DNA from: JAKVBK01 sp022447275
GTDB taxonomy: Bacteria > Pseudomonadota > Alphaproteobacteria > Rhodobacterales > Rhodobacteraceae
Assembly: GCA_047125605.1 (NCBI GenBank)
Contig: CP138932.1
Coordinates: forward strand, 3,224,001-3,288,000
Length of the DNA stretch: 64,000 nt
Direction: 5' to 3'
The position numbers were made by a program, and so were the translations under genes. The stretch's first letter is position 1. Each line of letters starts with the position of its first letter. The notes under the pieces are model-generated. The model was given only the letters and a program-made list of their open reading frames with translations. It ran no database searches and was not told the origin of the DNA. Of the stretch, positions 21,282-30,309 are shown in pieces.

Positions 21282-22502
21282 TCAGATGACGGCGGTTTCG
21301 ACGATGGGCGCCTGATGCAGCACCCGTTCATAGTGAAACGCCCCAAGATCAAGGCTGCGATAGGCGCCATATGTCAGCCATTCCGCCGTGCCCCGCCCCA
21401 TGGCCGGGGATTGTTGCAAGCCATGTCCGGAAAAGCCGTTGAGGAAGATGAAGTTCGACACTTCAGGATGGGGGCCCGTGATGGCGTTGTGATCCAGCAG
21501 GTTCATTGAGTAATGCCCAGCCCATTCTGAGATCACCTTGATCGCTTCGAACTGGGGGATGCGTGTGGCGATCGTCGGCCAGATATGGGCTTCCCACAGG
21601 CTGTGATCCATCGCGAAATCATCATGCTCAACGCACGGATCGTCCTCCGCATGGCCGCCGCACAGATAGGTGCCCCCACCGTTGTCACGCATATGAACAC
21701 CTGATGGGTCAATGGTGAGGGGCAGATCCTGCTCCAATGGGCGCTCAGCCTTGAAGATCCAACTGAAGCGTTTGCGTGGTTCAACCGGCAACGTGATGCC
21801 TGCCATGGCCGCCGTGCGCGCCGCGCGGGGCCCGGATGCGTTCACCACCTGTCCGCAGGTAATCACCTCTCCGGTTTTGAGCTTTATGCTGTCTATGCGC
21901 GTGCCGGCCGGGTTGCGCGTCATCGCGACCACCTCATTGGCCACATACTCGGCCCCGCGTTCGCGCGCCTGCCGCTTCCACCAGTCAAACAGCGTGGCAC
22001 CGTCGAAATAGCCCTCGTTGACCGTGTTGACCGAGCCCAGCAAGATGTCATCAAGGGCATAGAACGGATAGCGAGCGGCAATCTCTTCTTGTGACAGCAA
22101 CTCGGTCATGGCGCCTGCTGCGCGCTGAACCTTCTGGTTAGCCCGCAACACGTTTGCAAAGCGCTCCGTGTCCGCAAGATAGAGGTAGCCAAAGCTGCGC
22201 AGTGTTAATTCCGGGACGCGCGCATCATCGCCCATGTAGCGGCGCGCATTCTTTACGAAATCGGCGCCAAACTGGGAGATCTGCACATTCAGCTTTGTGG
22301 AAAATTGCTGCCGAATGCAGGAATTCGTGTGAGCCGTAGAACACCATTCATAGCTGGGATCGCGCTCGACAACGAGGATTGAGCCGTTGAAATCAGGGTT
22401 GTCCGTCAGGAACCAAGCGGTGGAGGACCCCATGATCGCACCGCCAACGATGATCACGTCATAGTGGATCTGGGCAGGTGTTTGGGCGAAGGATGACGGC
22501 AT
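21282..22502 (-). CDS. FAD-dependent oxidoreductase, DAO (sarcosine/amino-acid oxidase-like) family
   Basis: This 406-residue flavoenzyme has the dinucleotide-binding motif YDVIIVGGAIMGSSTAWFL at the N-terminus and the DAO core (SFGYLYLAD, VNASGPRAA, GFSGHGLQQSPAMGRG). Enzymes of this family oxidise the C-N bond of amino acids, sarcosine or dimethylglycine; the exact substrate cannot be told. ATG 22502 has GGAG 9 bases upstream, and a TTG five codons earlier is the only in-frame alternative. It lies downstream of the isomerase/dehydrogenase pair on the same strand after a 226-base gap, so it may be part of the same catabolic unit or separate. Confidence 0.88.
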   Translation of the reverse strand: MPSSFAQTPAQIHYDVIIVGGAIMGSSTAWFLTDNPDFNGSILVVERDPSYEWCSTAHTNSCIRQQFSTKLNVQISQFGADFVKNARRYMGDDARVPELTLRSFGYLYLADTERFANVLRANQKVQRAAGAMTELLSQEEIAARYPFYALDDILLGSVNTVNEGYFDGATLFDWWKRQARERGAEYVANEVVAMTRNPAGTRIDSIKLKTGEVITCGQVVNASGPRAARTAAMAGITLPVEPRKRFSWIFKAERPLEQDLPLTIDPSGVHMRDNGGGTYLCGGHAEDDPCVEHDDFAMDHSLWEAHIWPTIATRIPQFEAIKVISEWAGHYSMNLLDHNAITGPHPEVSNFIFLNGFSGHGLQQSPAMGRGTAEWLTYGAYRSLDLGAFHYERVLHQAPIVETAVI

Positions 22503-22728
22503 TTTCACAGTCTCCAAAGGCGGATGGCACAGCGCGATGAACGTGGAAAAGGGGATAACCCCAGGGACGTCGGCCTGGGCCGCCCCGCATCTATGCTAGG
22601 CACAGCCGCTGCAAAAGGCCAGCACGGAGCATAGCCCGGTTCCAGCGCAGTTGGCCGCCTACCGCACAAGGTGCTGGATATGCCGAGGGGTGCAGCGCAG
22701 GGGTTTTGCGCCTGTGGCGGTCTGCAGA

Positions 22729-23499
22729 TCAGCCCGCAAGGGTTTTCATCCATCCCAGCGTGTCTTGGGTGCGCGCGGCACCCGGCTTGTATTCGGCCCC
22801 AAGGGGGCATTGCCAGCCCATCCCATCAAGGGCTGCAAAGATTGCGGCATAGTTCAGCTCACCCTGATCGGGCACGCCGCGGGCGGGCACGCCAGCAAAC
22901 TGGATGTGGCCGATCTGGTTTTGCAGGGCGCGGGCGCGGGTGATCACATCGCCTTCGCTGCGGCCAACGTGGTAGCAGTCAAACATCAGGGCTAGGTTGT
23001 CGGCTGCGACCTCGCTGATGATGGCTGCGGCCTGGTCTGTTGTGTGCAAGAAATAGTCGGGGGCATCGTGTCGATTGAGCGGTTCGATCAGGATCGTGAT
23101 ATTGTGGGGGCGGGCCTGCGTGCATGCATAGCTCAGGTTGTCCAGAAAGGCGGCTCGGTGCTCTGCGCTGCGTCCGAACCCCGCCATGACATGCACGGCC
23201 GCACAGTCAATCTGAGCAGCATAGGCGATGGCCTCATCAATCGCGGCACGTGCTTCTGGTTCGCGACCGGGCTGAGCTGCCAAACCATTGTCGCCCGCGC
23301 TGATGTCGCCACGACGCGTATTGAGCCCGAGCATCTTAAGGCCCGTGTCCGCCAGGGCCGCCTGCACCTCCTCTATGGCCGTCTCAAAGGGCCAGTGGCA
23401 CTCCACCGCGTCAAAGCCAGCCGCATGGGCGGCGCGGATCGCTTCGGGCAAGCTGAGATCAGGCCACAGGAAGCCCAGATTGGCGGAAAAGCGCGGCAT
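22729..23499 (-). CDS. otnI: Hydroxypyruvate isomerase / 2-oxo-tetronate isomerase family protein
   Basis: This 256-residue TIM-barrel enzyme belongs to the Hyi/OtnI group. Visible features are FSANLGFLWPDLSLPEAI at the N-terminus, LIEPLNRHD (catalytic Glu region), LALMFDCYHVGRSEGD and GHIQFAGVPARGVPDQGEL with metal-binding residues, and GAEYKPGA near the end. OtnI isomerises 2-oxo-tetronates in four-carbon sugar-acid catabolism; Hyi converts hydroxypyruvate to tartronate semialdehyde. The start is 2 bases after the stop of an LtnD-like dehydrogenase, which favours the tetronate role. The specific name is tentative. Confidence 0.85.
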   Translation of the reverse strand: MPRFSANLGFLWPDLSLPEAIRAAHAAGFDAVECHWPFETAIEEVQAALADTGLKMLGLNTRRGDISAGDNGLAAQPGREPEARAAIDEAIAYAAQIDCAAVHVMAGFGRSAEHRAAFLDNLSYACTQARPHNITILIEPLNRHDAPDYFLHTTDQAAAIISEVAADNLALMFDCYHVGRSEGDVITRARALQNQIGHIQFAGVPARGVPDQGELNYAAIFAALDGMGWQCPLGAEYKPGAARTQDTLGWMKTLAG

Positions 23500-23501
23500 A
23501 C

Positions 23502-24401
23502 TCAGGATGCCTCGCCGGGCAAGGCAAGGCCGGCCATACGGGCATAAACCTTCGCAACGGCCGCGTCATCTTCCCCGCCCAGCCCCATGCCCGCGGCGGC
23601 CTCGTATTGCGCCAGCGCTGTGGCGGTCATGGGGGCGGAAAACTGCGCGTCACGGGCAATGTCGAGCACAATGCCGAGGTCTTTGGGCCAGATATTCACT
23701 GCGCTGCGCGGGGTGTAGTCGCCGTCAACGATATGGGGGCCGCGGTTTCCCAGCATCCAGGAATTGCCTGCACAGCTTGGGATTATTTCCACGAACGTCT
23801 CCGAGGGCACGCCTTGGGTCATGCCAAATGTCATGGCCTCCGCCATTGTCGCGATATGCACCCCGGCAAGCAGTTGGTTAACCGCCTTCATCGCCGATCC
23901 AGCCCCGGCCGCATCGCCAAGGCGGAACACTTTCTCTGATGTGGCGTCGAGCATTTCTGCCGCAGCGGCAAAGGCCTCCGCTGTGCCGGAGGCCATGATC
24001 GTCAGCGCGCCCTGTGCTGCCTTCACCGCCCCGCTGGAAATGGGCGCATCGAGGTAATGTACGCGATGCTGTGCGCAGCGCGCTGCCATCTCGCGGGCGA
24101 AGGCTGGAGGAACGGTCGCACAAGCCATCACGACACTCCCGGGGGCCATTCTGTGCACGAAGCCCTGCGGTCCGAACAGAACGTCTTCGGTCTGTGCCGC
24201 GTTGAGAACCACGACGGCAACTGCATCGAGCGTTGCTGCAATTTCTTCTCGGGCGCCTTCTGCCCCACCCTCGGCTCGAAAGCGGTGCATTTGCGCGGCA
24301 ACAACGTCGAAACCAAAGGTCTGATGCCCAGCTGCCAGAATCGACTGTGCAATCCCGTAGCTCATTGAGCCCAGCCCAATCATGGCGATCTTTGTCGGCA
24401 T
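23502..24401 (-). CDS. ltnD: NAD-dependent 3-hydroxyisobutyrate-type dehydrogenase, likely L-threonate dehydrogenase
   Basis: This 299-residue beta-hydroxyacid dehydrogenase would oxidise a four-carbon hydroxy acid such as threonate. It has the Rossmann motif IAMIGLGSMSYGIAQSIL, the family block YLDAPISSGAVKAAQGALTIM, and the catalytic Lys in GSAMKAVNQLLAG. Within the family it looks closest to LtnD because of size and because the next gene is an OtnI-like isomerase. A perfect AGGAGG precedes ATG 24401, ruling out the longer frame. The kinase and aldolase normally found with this pathway (OtnK, OtnC) are not seen in this window. Confidence 0.87.
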   Translation of the reverse strand: MPTKIAMIGLGSMSYGIAQSILAAGHQTFGFDVVAAQMHRFRAEGGAEGAREEIAATLDAVAVVVLNAAQTEDVLFGPQGFVHRMAPGSVVMACATVPPAFAREMAARCAQHRVHYLDAPISSGAVKAAQGALTIMASGTAEAFAAAAEMLDATSEKVFRLGDAAGAGSAMKAVNQLLAGVHIATMAEAMTFGMTQGVPSETFVEIIPSCAGNSWMLGNRGPHIVDGDYTPRSAVNIWPKDLGIVLDIARDAQFSAPMTATALAQYEAAAGMGLGGEDDAAVAKVYARMAGLALPGEAS

Positions 24402-24563
24402 GCTGTCCTCCTGTGCGTGCGCGGCCACCCTGACTGTCGTACCCGTCTGCCGCAACCTTGCCGGGGCACGCCATGGCAAAGCAATGGTCTGGGACAGATA
24501 TTCGCGTTGGCAAGCCCCTCAAACCAGTGCGTAATGCGCGTCGGAAGGATGGGAAGGTGCTCT

Positions 24564-25364
24564 ATGGCCAAGATCGTTGTTTTTACGGATATCCACATTC
24601 GGGCTGAGGGCCAGCGGATCATTGGCCTCGATCCCGCTGCCCGGTTTGCGCAAGGTCTGGCCCATGCCGCCCGCCTGCATCCCGATGCGGCCTGTGCTGT
24701 TCTGATGGGTGATCTGGCCGACAATGGCGTGCGGGCCGAATATGAAATCCTGCGCCGTATCCTCGCAGATGCGCCTTGGCCGGTGATCCCAATGATGGGT
24801 AATCACGATAACCGTGAAGTCTTTCGCCAAGTGTTTCCTGAAGCGCCGAGAGATCCTAACGGTTTTGTTCAGGCTGTGCGCGATCTGGAGGGGGTGCGGC
24901 TGATCACACTAGATACACTCGACCCAAGCACCGAACCGCACCACGGAGGGCGGCTGTGTCCAAAGCGGCTCGACTGGCTGAAGGCCGCCTTAGCGCACGC
25001 CCAAGGGCAGGGCTGTCTGGTGTTTCTGCACCATCCGCCTTTTGACACCGGCTTTGCCGGGATGGACCGCATCGGATTGCATAATGCCGCCGAACTGCGC
25101 GATCTGCTGTTCTCGGGCCGCGTCACCCATGTGTTCGCGGGCCATATCCATCGCACGATCACCGCCACCGTGGATGGCCTGCCTATTACCGTTTTCAAAA
25201 GCCCGTGCCACCAAATGCCGATGATGCTGGGGGCAGAAGGAAGTGGCCATTCCGTGCCCGAGCCCGGTGCCTACGGCATCCTCACCACGCGTGGGCCGAA
25301 TGTTGTGGTGCATTTCGAGGATTTCACCCTGCCCGAGACGGAGGTTGGCCAGAGCGCGGTTTAG
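24564..25364 (+). CDS. Calcineurin-like metallophosphoesterase (CpdA/Icc-type phosphodiesterase)
   Basis: This is a 266-residue two-metal phosphodiesterase, probably acting on cyclic nucleotides or phosphodiesters. All metal-binding motifs are present in order: FTDIH, LMGDLADNG, MMGNHDNR, FLHHPP and FAGHIHR. That set matches class III (cAMP phosphodiesterase-like) enzymes. Start ATG 24564 (MAKIVVFTDIHI) has GGAAGG upstream; the open frame to 24417 adds residues unlike the family. It is divergent from ltnD and convergent with betA. The substrate is not determined by sequence. Confidence 0.88.
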   Translation: MAKIVVFTDIHIRAEGQRIIGLDPAARFAQGLAHAARLHPDAACAVLMGDLADNGVRAEYEILRRILADAPWPVIPMMGNHDNREVFRQVFPEAPRDPNGFVQAVRDLEGVRLITLDTLDPSTEPHHGGRLCPKRLDWLKAALAHAQGQGCLVFLHHPPFDTGFAGMDRIGLHNAAELRDLLFSGRVTHVFAGHIHRTITATVDGLPITVFKSPCHQMPMMLGAEGSGHSVPEPGAYGILTTRGPNVVVHFEDFTLPETEVGQSAV

Positions 25365-25373
25365 GGCGCGCGC

Positions 25374-27035
25374 CTAGCGCTGGGCGGTTTCCCAGTTCGG
25401 GTGCAGCCAAGGCCTGTCATTGCTGCGGGGCAGGGCGCGTTGGCCAAGGATATGGTCCGAGGCTTTCTCGCCCACCATGATCGAAGGGCCGTTGAGGTTG
25501 CCATTCGTGATGCGTGGGAAGATCGAACTGTCGGCCACGCGCAGCCCCTCGACGCCTATCACACGGGTTTCGGGATCGACTACAGCCATCGGATCATCGC
25601 GCCGCCCCATTTTGCAGGTGCCGCAGGGGTGATAGGCGCTTTCCACATGCTCCCGGATCGCTTCGTCGAGGTCTGCATCGCTCTGCAGGGCGCTTCCCGG
25701 CTGGATCTCGTGCTTGACGAAAGGTGCCATGGCCGGTTGGGCAAAGATTTCGCGGGTCAGGCGGATACAGGCGCGGAAGTCTTCCCAGTCGCGCGGGTCT
25801 GACATGTAGTTGAACAGAATATTGGGCTCGGCCTGCGGGTCGGCCCCGGTGAGGCGCACGCGCCCGCGCGAGGCTGAGCGCATCGGCCCGACATGGGCCT
25901 GAAACCCATGCCCTTCAGACGCGGCATGACCGTCATAGCGCACGGCGATGGGCAGGAAATGATACTGGATATCGGGATAGTCCACCCCCGCGCGCGAGCG
26001 GATAAAACCTGCGCTTTCAAATTGGTTCGACGCCCCGAGCCCTGTGCCGGTGAACAGCCATTGTGCCCCGATCAGCGCCTTGGAAAACAGGTTCCAGTGT
26101 CTGTAAAGCGTAATGGGCTGTTTGCTGGCGAACTGGATGTACATCTCCAGATGGTCTTGCAGGTTGGCCCCCACACCCGGGCGATCCGCCCGCACGTCGA
26201 TGCCATGTGCGCTCAGATGCTCTGCCGGGCCAATGCCAGAGCGCATGAGGATCATCGGAGAATTGATCGCCGACGCGGCCACGATCACTTCGTGACGGGC
26301 ACGCACGATCTGGCGTTTGCCCCGCACCAGCATGCACACACCCACGGCACGACCATCCTCGATCACCACTTTCTCCGCCAGTCCGTGCAGCAGCGTGACC
26401 CTGCCGGTGCGCAGGGCGGGTTTGAGATAGGCATTGGCCGCAGACCAGCGGCGCCCGCGCTTGATGGTCTGCTCCATGGGGCCGAAGCCCTCTTGCTTTT
26501 GGCCGTTGTAATCGTCGGTGCGTTGGTAGCCGGCTTGTTCGGCGGCCTCTACGAAGGCGGCGTGCAATGGATTGTCGCGTGGGCCGCGGGTGACGCTGAG
26601 TGGGCCATCCTTGCCGCGCCAGGCCGGATCCCCGCCTTGGCCCCGGTCGCTCCAACTTTCCATGCGCTTGAAATAGGGCAGGACATCAGCAAAGGCCCAG
26701 CCGTCGGCGCCACTGTCGGCCCAATGGTCGAAATCCTTTGCGTGGCCGCGGACATAGACCATCCCGTTGATTGAGGATGAGCCGCCGATCACCTTGCCGC
26801 GCGGACAGACCAGCCTGCGCCCACCAAGATGCGGTTCCGGTTGGCTGGAATAGCCCCAGTCATAACGCTTCATGTTCATCGGAAAGGACAGGGCTGCGGG
26901 CATCTGGATCAGCGGACCCGCATCTGTGCCGCCGTATTCAATCACAGTCACGTTGCGGCCGGCTTCGGCCAACCGATAGGCCATTGCGCAGCCGGCTGAT
27001 CCCGCGCCGATGATGACGAAATCCGCCTGTGCCAT
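25374..27035 (-). CDS. betA: Choline dehydrogenase / GMC oxidoreductase
   Basis: This 553-residue FAD enzyme of the GMC family probably oxidises choline to betaine aldehyde for osmoprotection or choline catabolism. The N-terminal FVIIGAGSAGCAMAYRLAE binds FAD. The blocks CPRGKVIGGSSSINGMVYVRG and SAINSPMILMRSGIGP are GMC signatures 1 and 2, and ESAYHPCGTCKMG with the final NLNGPSIMVGEKASDHI carries the catalytic histidine region typical of BetA. The length matches BetA. The usual partners betB and betI are not adjacent, so the gene may be a stand-alone GMC alcohol dehydrogenase with a different substrate. Confidence 0.85.
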   Translation of the reverse strand: MAQADFVIIGAGSAGCAMAYRLAEAGRNVTVIEYGGTDAGPLIQMPAALSFPMNMKRYDWGYSSQPEPHLGGRRLVCPRGKVIGGSSSINGMVYVRGHAKDFDHWADSGADGWAFADVLPYFKRMESWSDRGQGGDPAWRGKDGPLSVTRGPRDNPLHAAFVEAAEQAGYQRTDDYNGQKQEGFGPMEQTIKRGRRWSAANAYLKPALRTGRVTLLHGLAEKVVIEDGRAVGVCMLVRGKRQIVRARHEVIVAASAINSPMILMRSGIGPAEHLSAHGIDVRADRPGVGANLQDHLEMYIQFASKQPITLYRHWNLFSKALIGAQWLFTGTGLGASNQFESAGFIRSRAGVDYPDIQYHFLPIAVRYDGHAASEGHGFQAHVGPMRSASRGRVRLTGADPQAEPNILFNYMSDPRDWEDFRACIRLTREIFAQPAMAPFVKHEIQPGSALQSDADLDEAIREHVESAYHPCGTCKMGRRDDPMAVVDPETRVIGVEGLRVADSSIFPRITNGNLNGPSIMVGEKASDHILGQRALPRSNDRPWLHPNWETAQR

Positions 27036-27232
27036 GATCGTGTATCCTTGATGTCCGGGCTGAAATTGCGCCCTCGGTTGCCCGCACGCTCATCGCGTTG
27101 GGGACCCCTGTCAATATTGCTCGGGCGGAAGGGACGCAAGCCCAACGGATATTGAACTTGCACCCCTATGATTTTTTCACCCAAACCCTGTAACACGGCC
27201 TCTTTCTTATTCTCTCATCTCTGCTGGATGCT

Positions 27233-27261
27233 TGATTGCTTCCCAAGGTATGACGCAATCA
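27233..27261. promoter_or_regulatory. Inverted repeat in the betA / DMT-transporter intergenic region
   Basis: Seven-base arms TGATTGC (27233-27239) and GCAATCA (27255-27261) flank a 15-base spacer, about 50 bases upstream of the DMT transporter start. It is a possible operator; no regulator gene is adjacent, so its protein is unknown. Confidence 0.35.
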
Positions 27262-27313
27262 GGACAGACAAGGCCGCTAAACTATGGTATGGGCTTCTTA
27301 ATCGTATGTTTGG

Positions 27314-28282
27314 ATGTCTTTTCCCATGACCGGAAATGCAAGAGGCGCTGTTGTTGCGCTGCTCGGTTTTGCGCTGTTCGCGGCCCATGATGCTTTAATC
27401 AAATCCTTGGGCGGCAGCTATGCCCCGTTTCAGATCGTTTTCTTCAGCGTCTTGATCAGTTTCCCGATGGCGTCTGTGATGTTGCTGCGCGACCCGATGG
27501 AAGGATCTTTGCGGCCCGTCCATCCGCGTTGGATGGCGCTGCGGACGGCAATCGTTGTGGTGACGGCTGCATCGGCATTCTACGCCTTTTCCGTTCTGCC
27601 GCTTGCCACGGTCTATGCGATCCTCTTTGCGACTCCTCTTCTGATCACGGTGCTTTCGATTCCGCTTTTGGGTGAGGTGGTGCGGTTGCGGCGCTGGGTG
27701 GCTGTGTTTGTTGGCCTGAGCGGCGTGCTGATCGTGCTGCGTCCGGGCGCGGAGGCGTTGGGTCTTGGGCATGCGGCTGCGCTCGTTGCAGCGCTGGGCT
27801 CCGCTCTGGCGTCCGTCATCGTGCGTAAGATCGGCCGCGCCGAGCGGCCAGTCGTGATCCTGCTCTACCCGATGGTGGCCAATGTGTGCGTGATGGGGGC
27901 GCTCTTGCCTCTGCATTACGAGCCAATGCCGCTGCTGGATCTTGCGAAAATGACCGCCGTCGCCGGGCTGGGCTTTATCGCAATGCTGTGCATGCTGGCC
28001 GCGTACCGATCCGGGGAGGCGGTTGTGGTCGCGCCCATGCAGTATTCGCAGATCCTGTGGGCGATCGTATATGGGGCGCTCTTTTTCAATGAGCACCCTG
28101 ACCTTTTAACCCTTGTGGGGGCTTCAGTCGTGATCCTGTCGGGCGTCTATATCGTGCTGCGCGAAAGCCGCGCAGACGTCTCGGCGACCCAGCCTGTGTC
28201 GCGCACCCGCTCGCGCATCGATACGGGCACATATATGCGCGTTGGCCCCCTTTTGAGGTTGCTGCGCCGTGGCAATGACTAA
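27314..28282 (+). CDS. DMT-family (EamA) drug/metabolite transporter
   Basis: This 322-residue inner-membrane protein has about ten hydrophobic helices arranged as two EamA repeats. The first repeat contains AAHDALIKSLGGSYAPFQIVF and VLPLATVYAILFATPLLITV, and the second VVVAPMQYSQILWAIVYGALFF with the typical ending VGASVVILSGVYIVLRE. Relatives export amino acids, metabolites or riboflavin; the substrate is unknown. The last 40 residues are basic and cytoplasmic. The start could also be the ATG four codons on. It ends 65 bases before tRNA-Pro. Confidence 0.88.
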   Translation: MSFPMTGNARGAVVALLGFALFAAHDALIKSLGGSYAPFQIVFFSVLISFPMASVMLLRDPMEGSLRPVHPRWMALRTAIVVVTAASAFYAFSVLPLATVYAILFATPLLITVLSIPLLGEVVRLRRWVAVFVGLSGVLIVLRPGAEALGLGHAAALVAALGSALASVIVRKIGRAERPVVILLYPMVANVCVMGALLPLHYEPMPLLDLAKMTAVAGLGFIAMLCMLAAYRSGEAVVVAPMQYSQILWAIVYGALFFNEHPDLLTLVGASVVILSGVYIVLRESRADVSATQPVSRTRSRIDTGTYMRVGPLLRLLRRGND

Positions 28283-28347
28283 TCGCCAGCGGCGCTGGTT
28301 TGGCCCTTGTCAAACAGCCAGTGCAGTTGTAGGCAGCACGCCACGGT

Positions 28348-28424
28348 CGGAGTGTAGCTCAGCCTGGTAGAGCACTGTCTTCGGGAGGCAGGGGTCGGAG
28401 GTTCGAATCCTCTCACTCCGACCA
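28348..28424 (+). tRNA. tRNA-Pro (CGG anticodon), island integration target
   Basis: A 77-base tRNA has acceptor CGGAGTG pairing with CACTCCG, an encoded CCA, and anticodon loop TTCGGGA (CGG). Its 3' half from 28371 is repeated at 53581-53640, so the gene is the integration site of the genomic island and its 3' half is now supplied by the island end. Confidence 0.96.
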
Positions 28425-28440
28425 GTCAAATCAAGGGCTT
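28371..28440 (+). repeat. Left attachment repeat (attL) in tRNA-Pro
   Basis: This 70-base segment begins in the anticodon arm of tRNA-Pro and ends 16 bases after the CCA. It is repeated directly at 53581-53650 with three substitutions. The uninterrupted identical part is 28404-28440 (37 bases). Similarity stops abruptly on both sides, as expected for site-specific recombination. Confidence 0.88.
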
Positions 28441-28471
28441 GAGAAGCTCTTGTCGCTTTCAAGACAGCGCT

Positions 28472-28495
28472 ATTTCTGGGACCCGTCCCAGAAAT
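28472..28495. repeat. Palindrome just inside the left island end
   Basis: Perfect 11-base arms ATTTCTGGGAC and GTCCCAGAAAT surround a CC centre. A related palindrome lies inside the right end at 53486-53508. It may be a terminator for tRNA-Pro (a short T-rich tail follows) or a recombinase/excision-factor binding site. Confidence 0.6.
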
Positions 28496-28571
28496 CTATT
28501 TTCCAAGACCTCAGGGGCTCAACAAAAGTCGCGCGCTGTAGGGGCCAGCCTGTGAGATGAATGGAGAAAGC

Positions 28572-28686
28572 GGATCACTCTGTCAGTCGTCTCGCGGAGC
28601 ATGTGCTATTGCAGATTGGTTGTTGCGGGGGAGGAGCGAAGACAAGCTTGGCCCTATGTCACCCGAAGAAAACTTCGGGAGCTTCG
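28572..28686 (+). repeat. 115-bp inverted-repeat copy A flanking the first Hint gene
   Basis: The sequence is about 80% identical, by hand alignment, to the reverse complement of 30020-30133. The two copies lie on either side of the Hint gene at 28923-30008. Most differences are transitions. Neither copy contains a recognised gene. Confidence 0.75.
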
Positions 28687-28753
28687 ATAATGCACCTGCA
28701 ACCATCTTTGGTTCACCTCACCGACTGTTTCCCCAATGAAAACAAAAGGCCTG

Positions 28754-28800
28754 CAAAGTGATGGTTTGGGGTGTGCATAAGGCCCAATCGCATCACTTTG
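28754..28800. repeat. Inverted repeat upstream of the first Hint gene
   Basis: Perfect 10-base arms CAAAGTGATG (28754-28763) and CATCACTTTG (28791-28800) with a 27-base spacer lie about 120 bases before the Hint gene start. It could be an operator or a hairpin in the leader. The rest of 28441-28922 holds no gene that I can support. Confidence 0.5.
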
Positions 28801-28922
28801 GATAGTTTGTCTATTCAAAGGTGTCGTAGCTTAGAGATCGTGCGCCTTTTATCAATAATCCCAATCCACGCTGAGGCCGACCTGATGAAGTGGTTGAATG
28901 CGTAACATAAATTGGGTGAGTT

Positions 28923-30008
28923 ATGGCGTTCATTTCAGAAATTAACTTTGAGGGATCGGACGCTGCCACCGAGTGGGTCGAAGTTGCACTTGGACCGGAT
29001 GACGACCCCAATGATTTTGTGGTGAGCGTGTATCGTGACAATGGCACTTTGCACACGGGCGCGGGCATTCTCTTCGGGGAGTTAAACTTAGGCGATTTAA
29101 CTTTCGCACCCACAGTTTCCGTTGTGCCCGATCCAGATGACCCTGGTTGGACGATTTACCAAATTCCCGTCGGAATTAAAGCCGCTGGGAGCGACAATGA
29201 CGAAGGGACTGGCATTGCCTTAACCGATATATCTGCCGGTGGGGGCGTCGTTGACTTTTATAGCGGCGTAGATGCTCCGCCAATCACCGCAACATCTGGT
29301 AGCGCTGCCGGTGCTACTTCCGACAACTCATTGGATTACAGGATACTTGAGGCAGGCGCGCAAAGCGTTCAATGGGACCTTGAAGGTAACCGGTACAATG
29401 ACGATCTCACACCGGGTGATGCCCTTCTTGCAGTTTGCTTCGCAGCCGGTATTCGGATCGCAACGGTAAGCGGCGACCGCCCGATCGAAGACCTTGTTGC
29501 GGGTGATCTGGTTCTAACGATGGACCGTGGGTATCAGCCAGTACGTTGGATAGGGTCGACCAAGGTGCCGGCAACGGGCGACCTTGCCCCGATCCTCATC
29601 CGTCAGGGCGCGCTTGGAAACGACCGAGATCTGCGCGTCAGCCCCCAGCACCGGATGCTGCTGCAAGGCTGGCAGGCAGAGATGCTCTTTGGCGAGGAGG
29701 AAGTACTGGCGACAGCCAAGTCTTTGGTGAATGACCACTCCATCCTGCGGGATGAGGGGGGCGAGGTAGAATACTTCCACATCCTCTTTGATACCCATGA
29801 GATCATCTGGGCTGAGGGCGCGCCGTCTGAGAGCTTCCATCCCGGCGAGCAGGGCTGGAAAGCCTTGGATCAGGCCACGCGGGACGAAATCCTCATGCTC
29901 TTCCCCGAGCTCGCTGACGGCCGCTTTGAGGACTACGGCGCATCAGTCCGAGCAAGCCTCAAGCATAACGAAGGACGGCTGCTAGGTGCGTATATGGGTG
30001 GACGTTAA
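28923..30008 (+). CDS. Hint-domain (Hedgehog/intein-type) protein 1
   Basis: This 361-residue protein has an N-terminal acidic beta-rich region (about 1-175) and a C-terminal Hint module of the Hint_2 type found in many marine alphaproteobacteria. The module starts at the possible nucleophile cysteine in AVCFAAGIRIAT, continues with RPIEDLVAGDLVLTMDRGYQPVRWIG and SPQHRMLLQG (the conserved His), and ends with FDTHEIIWAEGAPSESFHPG. Hint domains self-cleave by an N-to-S acyl shift. I see no classical signal peptide, so export, if any, would be by a type I-like route. The C-terminal half is nearly identical to Hint protein 2 at 52232. Confidence 0.88.
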   Translation: MAFISEINFEGSDAATEWVEVALGPDDDPNDFVVSVYRDNGTLHTGAGILFGELNLGDLTFAPTVSVVPDPDDPGWTIYQIPVGIKAAGSDNDEGTGIALTDISAGGGVVDFYSGVDAPPITATSGSAAGATSDNSLDYRILEAGAQSVQWDLEGNRYNDDLTPGDALLAVCFAAGIRIATVSGDRPIEDLVAGDLVLTMDRGYQPVRWIGSTKVPATGDLAPILIRQGALGNDRDLRVSPQHRMLLQGWQAEMLFGEEEVLATAKSLVNDHSILRDEGGEVEYFHILFDTHEIIWAEGAPSESFHPGEQGWKALDQATRDEILMLFPELADGRFEDYGASVRASLKHNEGRLLGAYMGGR

Positions 30009-30019
30009 TGCGCTTCTTT

Positions 30020-30133
30020 GGCGCTCTCGAAGATTTCTTCGAATAACATGAGGTCAAGTTTGTCTTCGCGCCTTCCCCGTAACAAACAATCTGCAATAGA
30101 AAACGCTCTGCCAGACGACTGACAGAGCGATCC
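30020..30133 (-). repeat. 115-bp inverted-repeat copy B downstream of the first Hint gene
   Basis: This is the reverse-complement partner of 28572-28686. It contains a strong hairpin (CGCTCTG at 30104-30110 with CAGAGCG at 30123-30129) followed by GTTTTC, which may also serve as the transcription terminator of the Hint gene. Confidence 0.72.
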
Positions 30134-30204
30134 GTTTTCAACATCTACGGTAAAACCCTAGAGCTCACCCAAGTGACGGTACAACCGCCTCAATAGGATC
30201 GAGA

Positions 30205-30309
30205 TCATTTGCTGAAAGATCGAAGATTGGCGGCGCGTGGCAACCCGCTATGACAGATGCCTCAAGGTATTTGTGCCCGCCAGCTTACTCATCGCCGCGC
30301 CGGAACACG
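30205..30309 (+). pseudogene. IS5-type transposase C-terminal remnant
   Basis: The frame around 30226-30309 reads DWRRVATRYDRCLKVFVPAS, very like the conserved C-terminal RRIATRYD segment of IS5-family transposases. A stop codon and an apparent frameshift lie just upstream, and nothing of the catalytic core remains. From here to 30619 no other gene is seen. Confidence 0.6.

Noticed and set aside
25893..26774. 293-codon plus-strand frame opposite betA
   Set aside because: It is a shadow of the GMC oxidoreductase gene in high-GC DNA, with histidine/alanine-rich composition and no domain.
28369..28440. The possibility that the tRNA-Pro repeat at 53581 is a second tRNA gene
   Set aside because: The 53581 copy lacks the 5' acceptor and D-arm and carries T-arm substitutions that break pairing.
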